Positions 20,029 to 27,760 of a stretch of DNA of 64,000 nt are shown in pieces; within the stretch, counting starts at the first letter, position 1, and each line of letters opens with the position of its first letter. The DNA lies in contig NZ_CALWJJ010000003.1 of the NCBI RefSeq assembly GCF_944380985.1, forward strand, positions 124,001-188,000, in the 5' to 3' direction. Position numbers and translations under genes: made by a program. Under the pieces are notes generated by a model that had not been told where the DNA came from, searched no databases, and saw only the letters and a list, made by a program, of their open reading frames with translations. This DNA is from an uncultured Agathobaculum sp. (lineage in GTDB: Bacteria; Bacillota; Clostridia; Oscillospirales; Butyricicoccaceae).

Positions 20029-21687
20029 TTACCGGCCAATTTCGATGCCGGTAAAGTAGAATTTCAGAATCTCCTCGTAGTTAAAGCCCTGCTGCGCCAT
20101 TCCGTACGCACCCCATTGGCTCATGCCGACGCTGTGCCCCCAGCCCGAGCCAGCAAATGTGTAGCTTGTCGCGCCCGACATCTGCGGCGGTTCATCTGTG
20201 GAAGACGCGGCGCTGTCGATCAGAACGGTTCTGGTGGCCTCGTCGAAGTCTACGCCGAAATCGAGCGCGACACCAATATCACGTAACATAAAATAGTTGT
20301 TGCCATTGATCCGATAGCCGGTCAGCGAGACCGTCCTTCCATCGATCACGACCACCGCATCCGATGTAAGAAAACTATTGATCTGTGTGGAAGCGGCGGA
20401 GGACATTTCACCGCCGACCGCCTGATACGGCACGCCTGAGGCGATGAGGATTCGGTCAGTTTCAGCCTCCCAGCTGACATTGAACTGGCTGTCTGTGCCG
20501 CTCAGGATGTACGCAATATCTCGTAGCTTATAAAAGTTATTGCCACCGATATTATAGCCCTGCGGCATGACAGATAATCCATCCACGGTGACATTATGTG
20601 ATGAAGGAACAGCATTAGGGCTTGTACGCTGTACAGCCACTGGGCTGCGCTGTGCGCCATTAGGTGTAATCGTATATCGGATGCTCTTAAGGCCAAATAC
20701 CGTCCGGCAGTCATCGCGCTGAAGAACAACTGTTTTGCCGTTGGTATCGGTTACAGTAACTTCATTAACATTGTCTGTTTCCGTGCGCCGGGTTACCATC
20801 ACATTGTCGACAGAGCCGATCTCATAACCGGCATCCAGCAGCATCTGACGGATCTCATCTGCAGTTAGTGTAACGCTCCAGGAGCTGTCATGGGTCTCGT
20901 AAGGATCCTCTTTGCCTTGCAGATAGGGATAATCACCGCCCCACACATTAACCGCGTCCTCGGTTGCGCCTCCGTCTGACGAGAAGAAATAACCAATTAC
21001 CGGCTCGCCAGCATACACCAGATACTGACCCCGCGTTGCGTCAACTGCCGCATCCGAGGCTGTGGTTGCACGGTTTGTACCCAGATAGACCTGGCAGTTA
21101 GTGGTGTTGCATAATTCAAAGTACTCATTATGCTTGCTGGTGCCGAGCGCAAAGGATCGCGCGCAGACCGCTTGCGCTTTTTGCGCTTCGGCAGGCCAGT
21201 CCGGATCAATCTCGTAAGGTAAAACCCCTTTCACATAATCCTCAAGCGCAACATAGTTTATAACAGTAATGTTGCCACCCCCGGCAGGACGATAGACAAA
21301 ATCACCATGCCACTGATAGCCCCGGAACCAGGTAAGCGCGCTGTTTGGGCGAATAGCGATATGGTCTGCACCTGCGGCCGAGGTATAAAGAACGGCGCCG
21401 GTAGATGTATCACTTACTTGAAAGGCATCGTTTACAAGACGAATGGTAAGCTGAGAGGCGGAAATGGCCGTGCCGCCCGAAAAGCTTGTTCCGTTCATCG
21501 TGCCGATGGAATAACCCGTCGGCTCCCCCGAAACGTTTTCGAGCTTGGGGTCAGCAAAGCTGCTCGCGCCGTCGATTGTCAGGCCGACACGCAGCGTAAC
21601 GTTGGTATCGACCGCCGACGCCGGCACAATGTGCACAGCGCCCAGCACAACGGCTGCGCAAAGCAGTGCAGATAATAACCTTTTCAC
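20029..21687 (-). CDS. SpoIID/LytB-type protein with an inserted copper-amine-oxidase-N-like module
   Basis: The 552-residue protein has a signal peptide (MKRLLSALLCAAVVLGAVHIVPASA). The SpoIID domain includes VALEDYVKGVLPYEI (near 165), AEAQKAQAVCARSFAL and FSSDGGATEDA. It is interrupted between about residues 365 and 510 by two copies of a Cu-amine-oxidase-N-like unit (YNIGGNNFYKLRDIAYIL and YRINGNNYFMLRDIGVAL). The SpoIID C-terminal block GWGHSVGMSQWGAYGMA then resumes. SpoIID enzymes are lytic transglycosylases acting on peptidoglycan stripped of stem peptides, as in forespore engulfment. The GTG start has AGGAG eight bases upstream. The spoIID-queA-tgt order is known in Clostridia. Confidence 0.85.
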   Translation of the reverse strand: MKRLLSALLCAAVVLGAVHIVPASAVDTNVTLRVGLTIDGASSFADPKLENVSGEPTGYSIGTMNGTSFSGGTAISASQLTIRLVNDAFQVSDTSTGAVLYTSAAGADHIAIRPNSALTWFRGYQWHGDFVYRPAGGGNITVINYVALEDYVKGVLPYEIDPDWPAEAQKAQAVCARSFALGTSKHNEYFELCNTTNCQVYLGTNRATTASDAAVDATRGQYLVYAGEPVIGYFFSSDGGATEDAVNVWGGDYPYLQGKEDPYETHDSSWSVTLTADEIRQMLLDAGYEIGSVDNVMVTRRTETDNVNEVTVTDTNGKTVVLQRDDCRTVFGLKSIRYTITPNGAQRSPVAVQRTSPNAVPSSHNVTVDGLSVMPQGYNIGGNNFYKLRDIAYILSGTDSQFNVSWEAETDRILIASGVPYQAVGGEMSSAASTQINSFLTSDAVVVIDGRTVSLTGYRINGNNYFMLRDIGVALDFGVDFDEATRTVLIDSAASSTDEPPQMSGATSYTFAGSGWGHSVGMSQWGAYGMAQQGFNYEEILKFYFTGIEIGR

Positions 21688-21722
21688 ACCATCAACTCCT
21701 GTTTTATTTTTTGTGCCCTCTA

Positions 21723-21751
21723 TTGACAAACTATTGGCCTTATCTTACAAT
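21723..21751 (+). promoter_or_regulatory. Sigma-A promoter of the lysine leader
   Basis: Perfect TTGACA (21723-21728), a 17-base spacer and TACAAT (21746-21751) lie directly before the riboswitch. Confidence 0.85.
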
Positions 21752-21768
21752 AGGGATAAAGTAAGTGT

Positions 21769-21955
21769 ACAGATAGAGGCGCGGTTTTCATCAGTACCGG
21801 CTGGGAGGGTCCGCAAACCCGTTGAGCAGCCGAGAAAGGGTCTTCCGCCGAAGCTGGTACCTCGCTGCGGCAGGGCCGGCTGGACGCTGCCGGAAAACAT
21901 CCCTGCGTCTGTCATCAGCAGAAATGCCGGTGGAGAGCTATCCTGCTTAGAAGAA
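21769..21955 (+). promoter_or_regulatory. Lysine riboswitch (L box) controlling asd-dapA-dapB
   Basis: The leader opens with AGATAGAGGCGCGG, has the conserved GAAAGGGTCTTCCGCCGAAGC block in its core (near 21832-21855), and ends with GGTGGAGAGCTATC, which match the lysine aptamer signature elements. The three following genes make dihydrodipicolinate-pathway lysine intermediates. A terminator at 21992-22017 provides the off switch when lysine is bound. Confidence 0.85.
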
Positions 21956-21991
21956 TGCGGAAGTACCGCTTCCTCTATTATAGTATAGGTC

Positions 21992-22017
21992 ATACCGGTT
22001 TTCAACCGGTATTTTTC
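21992..22017 (+). terminator. Terminator of the lysine riboswitch platform
   Basis: ATACCGGTT and AACCGGTAT pair around TTC and are followed by a TTTTT run. The hairpin lies about 60 bases before the asd start codon. Confidence 0.85.
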
Positions 22018-22078
22018 TTTATTTCCAGGGCAAGGATAAGCTGCGGCTTGCTACTCTTTTAGGAAGGATTTGATGTAA

Positions 22079-23161
22079 GTGAATCATTATAAAGTAGGCA
22101 TTGTGGGCGCGACCGGCATGGTCGGACAGCGGTTTGCGCTGCTGCTGGAAAACCATCCCTGGTTTGAGGTAGCAGCACTTGCGGCTTCGGCGCGCTGCCG
22201 TGGCAAAACCTATGCCGAAGCCTGTGAAGGCCGCTGGAAAATGGCTGTGCCCATGCCGGAAAAATATAAGGATATGGTCATGTATGATGCTAGTGCAGAT
22301 GCAGATGAAGTTGCTTCCAAGGTGGATTTCATTTTCTGCGCGGTAGATATGAAAAAAGACGAGATTCGCGCGCTCGAGGAGAAATACGCAAAGCTTGAGT
22401 GTCCGGTCTGCTCCAATAATTCGGCAAACCGCATGACGCCCGACGTTCCGATGATCATCCCGGAGATCAATGCCGATCATGCGCAGATCATTCCGGCACA
22501 GCGTCGCCGCCTTGGCACAAAGCGCGGGTTTATTGCTGTCAAATCCAACTGTTCAATCCAATCCTATGTGCCGGCGCTCTCCGCGCTGATGGACTATGAG
22601 CCGACCGAAGTAGCCGTCTGCACCTATCAGGCGATTTCAGGCGCCGGCAAAACCTTCACCTCATGGCCGGAGATGGTAGATAACGTTATCCCCTATATCG
22701 GCGGCGAGGAAGAAAAGAGCGAAAAAGAACCCATGAAGATCTGGGGACATATCGAGGGCGACCACATCGAAAGCGCTATCTCCCCTGTTATCACCGCGCA
22801 ATGCCTGCGCGTGGCCTGCTCGGACGGCCACATGGCAGCGGCTTTTGTCAAATTTAGAAATAAGCCGACCAAAGAGGAAATGATCGCGCGCTGGCTTAGC
22901 TATAAAGGCCGCGCGCAGGAGCTGAATCTTCCATCTGCGCCCGCGCATTTCCTTACCTATTTTGAAGAAGACGACCGTCCGCAGACTCGTCTTGACCGTG
23001 ATTTAGAAGGCGGCATGGGCGTTTCGATCGGCCGTCTACGCGAGGACGCTCTGTATGATTATAAATTCGTCAGCCTGTCGCACAATACGCTGCGCGGCGC
23101 CGCTGGCGGCGCTGTCCTGATGGCAGAGTTGCTGTGCGCTGAAGGCTATATGGATCGATAA
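22079..23161 (+). CDS. asd: Aspartate-semialdehyde dehydrogenase (archaeal/fungal-type)
   Basis: The 360-residue enzyme reduces aspartyl phosphate to aspartate semialdehyde with NADPH. It has GIVGATGMVGQRF (Rossmann loop, residue 8 on), the catalytic cysteine in KSNCSIQSY (near 156), ISGAGKTF near 190, and the active-site histidine region WGHIEGDHIE near 222. The sequence pattern is that of the archaeal/fungal branch of the family, which many Clostridia carry. Start is GTG with AGGAAGG upstream. First gene of the lysine-riboswitch operon. Confidence 0.95.
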   Translation: MNHYKVGIVGATGMVGQRFALLLENHPWFEVAALAASARCRGKTYAEACEGRWKMAVPMPEKYKDMVMYDASADADEVASKVDFIFCAVDMKKDEIRALEEKYAKLECPVCSNNSANRMTPDVPMIIPEINADHAQIIPAQRRRLGTKRGFIAVKSNCSIQSYVPALSALMDYEPTEVAVCTYQAISGAGKTFTSWPEMVDNVIPYIGGEEEKSEKEPMKIWGHIEGDHIESAISPVITAQCLRVACSDGHMAAAFVKFRNKPTKEEMIARWLSYKGRAQELNLPSAPAHFLTYFEEDDRPQTRLDRDLEGGMGVSIGRLREDALYDYKFVSLSHNTLRGAAGGAVLMAELLCAEGYMDR

Positions 23162-23175
23162 GGAGGCTGCATTGC

Positions 23176-24066
23176 ATGAAAGATCCTGTATTTACCGGCG
23201 CCGGCGTTGCAATCATCACGCCGTTTCTATCAACCGGTGAAGTAAACTACGAAGAGTTTGGCCGTATGATTGACCATCAGATCACACACGGAACCGATGC
23301 GATCATCGTCTGTGGTACGACTGGCGAATCCTCCACGCTCCATGACAAAGAGCACCGTGAGGTTGTGGCCTGGTGCTGCAAATATGTAGACCACCGCGTT
23401 CCAGTTATTGCCGGCGTTGGGTCGAACGACACCGCCTATGCGATTGAGCTTACTCGCTTTGCCAAGGAGTGCGGCGCGGACGCAGGGCTTTCGGTCACCC
23501 CATATTATAATAAAACCACACAGCGCGGTCTGGTCGCGCATTACACCGCTATTGCGGATAGCTGTGACTTGCCAATCATACTTTACAACGTACCAAGTCG
23601 CACAGGTGTATGCTTTACGGCCGATACCCTATATGAGCTTTCTAAGCATCCAAATATCAACGGCCTTAAGGCTGCTTCGGGTAACTTCAGTCTGCTGGCA
23701 TCGGTAATGGCCAAGTGCGGCGATGACCTCAACGTATGGTCGGGTAATGATGATCAGATCGTTCCGCTCATGTCGCTTGGCGGCAAGGGCGTTATTTCGG
23801 TGTTATCTAATGTTGCGCCGCAGCAAACCCATAATATAACTGAGCTCTGCTTCCAAAACCGTTATCCTGAGGCAGCCAAGCTGCAACTTCAGTTCCACAA
23901 CCTGATCGATGCGCTGTTCTGCGAGGTAAATCCTATTCCTGTGAAAAAGGCGATGGAACTGCTCGGCTGGAACGCAGGAGATTTACGGCTGCCGCTTGTG
24001 GCACCGACTGAGGAGCATATTGATCTGCTGCGCCGCGAGCTTGACGCGGCTGGATGCAAGATCTGA
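23176..24066 (+). CDS. dapA: 4-hydroxy-tetrahydrodipicolinate synthase
   Basis: The 296-residue enzyme condenses pyruvate with aspartate semialdehyde. It shows GTTGESSTL near 47, GSNDTAYAIELTRFA near 80, and the YNVPSRTG block with its tyrosine near 138. The Schiff-base lysine is in INGLKAASG (near 166). It starts 14 bases after asd behind an AAGGAGG site. Confidence 0.97.
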   Translation: MKDPVFTGAGVAIITPFLSTGEVNYEEFGRMIDHQITHGTDAIIVCGTTGESSTLHDKEHREVVAWCCKYVDHRVPVIAGVGSNDTAYAIELTRFAKECGADAGLSVTPYYNKTTQRGLVAHYTAIADSCDLPIILYNVPSRTGVCFTADTLYELSKHPNINGLKAASGNFSLLASVMAKCGDDLNVWSGNDDQIVPLMSLGGKGVISVLSNVAPQQTHNITELCFQNRYPEAAKLQLQFHNLIDALFCEVNPIPVKKAMELLGWNAGDLRLPLVAPTEEHIDLLRRELDAAGCKI

Positions 24067-24098
24067 TTGGTGATCCGCCAAAAGGAGATATGAAAAGG

Positions 24099-24866
24099 AT
24101 GTTAAAAATTGCACTTTCCGGCTGTGGCGGCCGGATGGGACGTGTCATAGCCGATATTGTGGGCGCGCGGAGCGAAATGAAGATTGTGGCCGGATTTGAT
24201 CCAAATACAGTGAAATATGGCGATTTTCCTGTATTTGCCGATCCATTTGAGTTTCAGGGCAGCTGCGATGTTATTATCGATTTCTCCAATGCATCCGGTA
24301 CTGAACATCTACTTGCCTATTGTGAAAAGAAAAGCATTCCGGTCATCATCTGTACGACCGGTCACTCGACTGAGCAGCTGAACAGGATACGGGAAGCTGC
24401 GACAAAAATCCCGGTATTTCGGTCGGGCAATATGTCTATTGGCATCAATTTGCTGACCGAACTGCTGCGCAAGTCAACTGCAGTTCTTGGGGATAAATTT
24501 GATGTGGAGATCATCGAAAAGCACCACAATCAAAAACTGGATGCGCCGTCTGGCACCGCGCTCATGCTGGCGGATGCGGTTAGTGACGCTCTGCCCTACG
24601 ATGTAGAGTATGTCTACGACCGTCATGCACGCCGGGAAAAGCGCCCTGCTCATGAGATTGGAATTTCGGCCATCCGGGGCGGCACGATTGTTGGCGAGCA
24701 CAGCGTATTGTTTTGTGGCCGTGATGAGATTATCGAGTTAAAACATACTGCGCTGTCGCGCGAGGTATTTGCGGTCGGTGCGGTGGATGCGGCAGTGTTT
24801 ATGGCTGGTTGCACCCAGTCCGGTATATACGATATGAACGACGTAATTGCCTCTCGCGGTAATTAA
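24099..24866 (+). CDS. dapB: 4-hydroxy-tetrahydrodipicolinate reductase
   Basis: The product (255 residues from this start) reduces the DapA product with NAD(P)H. It has LSGCGGRMGRVI at the N-terminus, FSNASGTEHLL, the catalytic EKHHNQKLDAPSGTA block near 145-160, and the C-terminal IRGGTIVGEHSV. Candidate starts are ATG at 24090, only two bases after AAAGGAG, and ATG at 24099, eleven bases after it; the latter is preferred. The dapA stop lies 33 bases before it. Confidence 0.95.
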   Translation: MLKIALSGCGGRMGRVIADIVGARSEMKIVAGFDPNTVKYGDFPVFADPFEFQGSCDVIIDFSNASGTEHLLAYCEKKSIPVIICTTGHSTEQLNRIREAATKIPVFRSGNMSIGINLLTELLRKSTAVLGDKFDVEIIEKHHNQKLDAPSGTALMLADAVSDALPYDVEYVYDRHARREKRPAHEIGISAIRGGTIVGEHSVLFCGRDEIIELKHTALSREVFAVGAVDAAVFMAGCTQSGIYDMNDVIASRGN

Positions 24867-24880
24867 ATCAAAATGTATAG

Positions 24881-24915
24881 AAGCGTCAGGCGCATTAAGC
24901 GGCCTGACGCTTTTA
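24881..24915 (+). terminator. Terminator of the asd-dapA-dapB operon
   Basis: AAGCGTCAGGC pairs with GCCTGACGCTT around a 10-base loop, with the T-rich run overlapping the 3' arm. Confidence 0.85.
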
Positions 24916-25123
24916 TATGCCTGCTGTCAGGCTGGACAAGTTGCATTTTATAGAATGTTGGCATATAATAAATCCAGCATTCAATTCCACGTAGCATATT
25001 TTTCAAACAAGCGCAAATAATTCAGGGCGAGATCGAAGTTTTCATTACCGATACGCGTTAATGTAGCCTACATCTCGATGCCTCGTAGCGACAATGTATC
25101 GCTAGCGGAAATGGAGTATGACA

Positions 25124-26122
25124 ATGCCTAAAAAGCCAAACCAAAAGCTAAAACTGATGTATCTCTCTCAGCTGTTACTGCAAAAAACCGACGAGCAGCA
25201 CATGCTCACCGCTGATGAGCTGATAGCCGCGCTCTCGCAGCACGGAATTGAGGCCGAGCGGAAGAGTATCTACTCAGATATTGAATCATTGCAGTATTTT
25301 GGGCTGGATGTGATTCACCAGCGCGGTCCAGGCGGCGGATATTATGTAGCATCCCGGGAGTTTGAATTGCCAGAACTAAAGCTGCTCGTAGATGCAATTC
25401 AATGCTCACGATTCATCACAGCAAAAAAATCCAATGAACTGATTAAAAAGCTGGAATCGCTTGCAAGCGAGTCGCAGGCACGCACGCTACAACGCCAGGT
25501 TTATGTTTCTGACCGTGTTAAAACCATTAATGAAAGTATTTATTACAATATTGACGCGCTGCATAGTGCAATTTCTGCGGGTGTGCAGATCACCTTTCGG
25601 TATTTCGAATGGGCACTCGACTTTTCTGCATCGGCGCGCATCCAAAAGCGTTATCGCAAGGACGGGGCACTGTATCAGGTCAGTCCATGGGCGCTGACCT
25701 GGGATGATGAGAATTATTACATGATCGCCTATGATAAAACCACCGACAAGATCCGGCATTATCGGGTGGACAAGATGGAGGGCATCTCGCTAACCGATAA
25801 TTCACGCGAGGGCCAGCAGATGTTTTGCAATCAGTTTAACGTCGCCGCCTACTCCCGCAAGATTTTCGGCATGTTTTCCGGCGAGGAGAAAACCGTTAGC
25901 CTTGCGTGTGAAAACCGATTTATCGGCGTGATACGCGATCGTTTTGGCGCAGATTTAATCGTACATAAGTTGGATGACACGCATTTTTCAGTTAACGTCA
26001 CAGTTGCTGTCAGCCCGCAGTTTTTTTCCTGGGTGTTTGGGCTTGGTGGCGCGGTTCGCATATTAGAGCCTACCGAAGTGCGTGAACAATTTCAGCAACA
26101 ATTAAAGGCAATGATTGAATAA
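25124..26122 (+). CDS. WYL-domain transcriptional regulator
   Basis: This 332-residue protein has an N-terminal winged helix (about residues 5-75, with AERKSIYSDIESLQYFGLDV) and a central WYL sensing domain (about 145-225, YQVSPWALTWDDENYYMIAYD). A C-terminal extension (about 230-330) follows. WYL regulators bind nucleotides or nucleic acids and often govern stress, repair or defence genes. The second of two close ATGs is chosen because GGAG lies seven bases upstream. No defence gene is next to it; the only near neighbour is a 38-codon ORF downstream on the same strand. Confidence 0.88.
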   Translation: MPKKPNQKLKLMYLSQLLLQKTDEQHMLTADELIAALSQHGIEAERKSIYSDIESLQYFGLDVIHQRGPGGGYYVASREFELPELKLLVDAIQCSRFITAKKSNELIKKLESLASESQARTLQRQVYVSDRVKTINESIYYNIDALHSAISAGVQITFRYFEWALDFSASARIQKRYRKDGALYQVSPWALTWDDENYYMIAYDKTTDKIRHYRVDKMEGISLTDNSREGQQMFCNQFNVAAYSRKIFGMFSGEEKTVSLACENRFIGVIRDRFGADLIVHKLDDTHFSVNVTVAVSPQFFSWVFGLGGAVRILEPTEVREQFQQQLKAMIE

Positions 26123-26183
26123 GTCCGTTTTAAAGGACTTCTTTCTTGGTACAATCAGCACATCAAAGAAAGGAGAACCGAAT

Positions 26184-26300
26184 ATGGGCTACTCAATCGA
26201 ATATGTAAACGGACACATCGAAGTATATGATGAAAACGGAACGTTTCTGTTTTCCGCGGACAGTAAGCAGGAAGCAATGGCAGAGCTCGCTGCAGCCTGA
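26184..26300 (+). CDS. Small hypothetical protein (38 residues)
   Basis: A 38-residue product begins MGYSIEYVNGHIEVYDENG and ends in AMAELAAA. A strong AAAGGAG site lies seven bases before the ATG, better than many larger genes here. The predicted shape is a short beta hairpin followed by a helix. I do not recognise the family. It lies 61 bases after the WYL gene and could be its target or co-transcribed partner. The composition is acidic and it has no membrane segment. Confidence 0.6.
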   Translation: MGYSIEYVNGHIEVYDENGTFLFSADSKQEAMAELAAA

Positions 26301-26321
26301 CAGCCAGAATATGAACAGCAT

Positions 26322-26390
26322 CAAAATACTCCCCTTGCGAAACATGAGTGCGCTCAAACCCATGTTCTGCAAAGGGAGTATTGTATTTTA
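26322..26390. terminator. Long imperfect hairpin between the small ORF and the SLH gene
   Basis: AATACTCCCCTTGCGAAACATG pairs imperfectly with CATGTTCTGCAAAGGGAGTATT, followed on the plus strand by GTATTTTAT. It lies between two convergent transcripts and can serve either. Confidence 0.55.
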
Positions 26391-26434
26391 TATAGGGCGG
26401 TACATGTGTACCTATAATAGCGGTTTTTGCCGGA

Positions 26435-27439
26435 TCAGCGAGCCGCCGTCCAGAGTTCTGCGCCAAAGTCTATCATATAATCGTGGCTGTTTGCAGCCTC
26501 CATGATCTGATAATAGGCCCAGTAGCTACTGGGCACATCGGTAAAACGCCGCAGACTGTCTGCGTTACTGTTAATAAAGAACTTATCCGCTGTGCGGCCT
26601 AGCATACGGTTTACCATAGTTGCCACCTCAGCGCGAGTGATCGTGTTATTTGGGCGGAACGTACCATCCGCATATCCATTAATCCATCCATACTGAATCG
26701 ATCCTGCTACCAAATCATAAAACCAATCACCTGCATGAACATCAGTAAATGGATTTACACCATTCTCAGGTATCATGGCAAAGCGCATCGCAATCGCGAC
26801 GAACTCCGCGCGAGTGATCGGTCGGTTAGGTTCAAATATCCCGTCACCTACGCCACTTATTATGCCAAGCGATGCTAACAAATGAACTGCATCCGCATAC
26901 CATGCGTCTTCTGAAACATCGGTAAACGAGACCGTTATATTAAAGTTATAATCCAGCAGCAGATTGTAGAACATCTGCGCTACCTCGGCGCGAGTCATAT
27001 TGCCGTCTGGGTGAAAAGCACCATTCGCATAGCCGTTGAGATAAGCCGTATGATCGATTGCTTGCAGCCAATCTGCTATGCCGGTGGTGTCCGGGTCAAC
27101 TATATCTCGCTCGATTGTCGTGGAATGGGTATCCGGCACGGCATGAGAGACTCCGTGGTCATTGTCGCGCATCATCTGTTCAAATGCAGTATAAGACACA
27201 TGGCCACCTGCGGAAGTGTCCACCAGAAAGGCCAGATTGATAGAACTGGCTGCAGCATTATCTGCGTGATTGTCTATGGTATTCGTAGCCAGTCCAGCAA
27301 CTTTGTATTCGGCATATGCGGCGCGTGTTTTCGTGTCCGATGAGTTGGCCGCAAGTGCGAATTCCGAGAGCAAACCCAACGTCATTACCGCGCAAAGCAG
27401 CCGCAACAATGCCCGCCTCAGCATATCTTTCTTGCTCAT
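26435..27439 (-). CDS. Secreted protein with three S-layer homology repeats
   Basis: The 334-residue product has a signal peptide (about residues 1-30, ending SEFALA). An unrecognised region (30-150) and three SLH repeats follow, each with the TRAE core: NMTRAEVAQMFY, PITRAEFVAIAM and TITRAEVATMVN, preceded by FTDV turns. SLH repeats bind pyruvylated secondary cell-wall polymer, anchoring the protein to the wall. No catalytic domain is visible. The start chosen gives a clean signal peptide; a longer frame to 27526 does not. A good promoter lies 120 bases upstream. Confidence 0.85.
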   Translation of the reverse strand: MSKKDMLRRALLRLLCAVMTLGLLSEFALAANSSDTKTRAAYAEYKVAGLATNTIDNHADNAAASSINLAFLVDTSAGGHVSYTAFEQMMRDNDHGVSHAVPDTHSTTIERDIVDPDTTGIADWLQAIDHTAYLNGYANGAFHPDGNMTRAEVAQMFYNLLLDYNFNITVSFTDVSEDAWYADAVHLLASLGIISGVGDGIFEPNRPITRAEFVAIAMRFAMIPENGVNPFTDVHAGDWFYDLVAGSIQYGWINGYADGTFRPNNTITRAEVATMVNRMLGRTADKFFINSNADSLRRFTDVPSSYWAYYQIMEAANSHDYMIDFGAELWTAAR

Positions 27440-27559
27440 ATCGGTGCATATCCCCTCTCCAACTCTTCCGGGCATTCGCGCGGCGAACCACATCCACTGC
27501 GCGCAATCTAACCCAAATGGCGCCAATCTAGGTTACAAACAACCATTTATTTTGGTTAC

Positions 27560-27588
27560 ATTATAGCAGTGCTTTCCTGGAAATTCAA
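27560..27588 (-). promoter_or_regulatory. Promoter of the SLH protein gene
   Basis: TTGAAT (27583-27588) and perfect TATAAT (27560-27565) on the minus strand are 17 bases apart. The rest of the 27440-27760 interval shows no gene or structured element. Confidence 0.7.
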
Positions 27589-27760
27589 GTAAAATTCATA
27601 CGTATTCAGTATGCAATTTGATAAAACAAAAATGAAACAACGTGCAGCGCCGGAGCTTGACGGGTATGCCGCACACTATGCCTGCTTTTAAAAGAAATAA
27701 CTATTCATTGCGAGAAATACAGTTAAAGCAAATCTGCACGCTGTCATCGCAGTCAACGCG

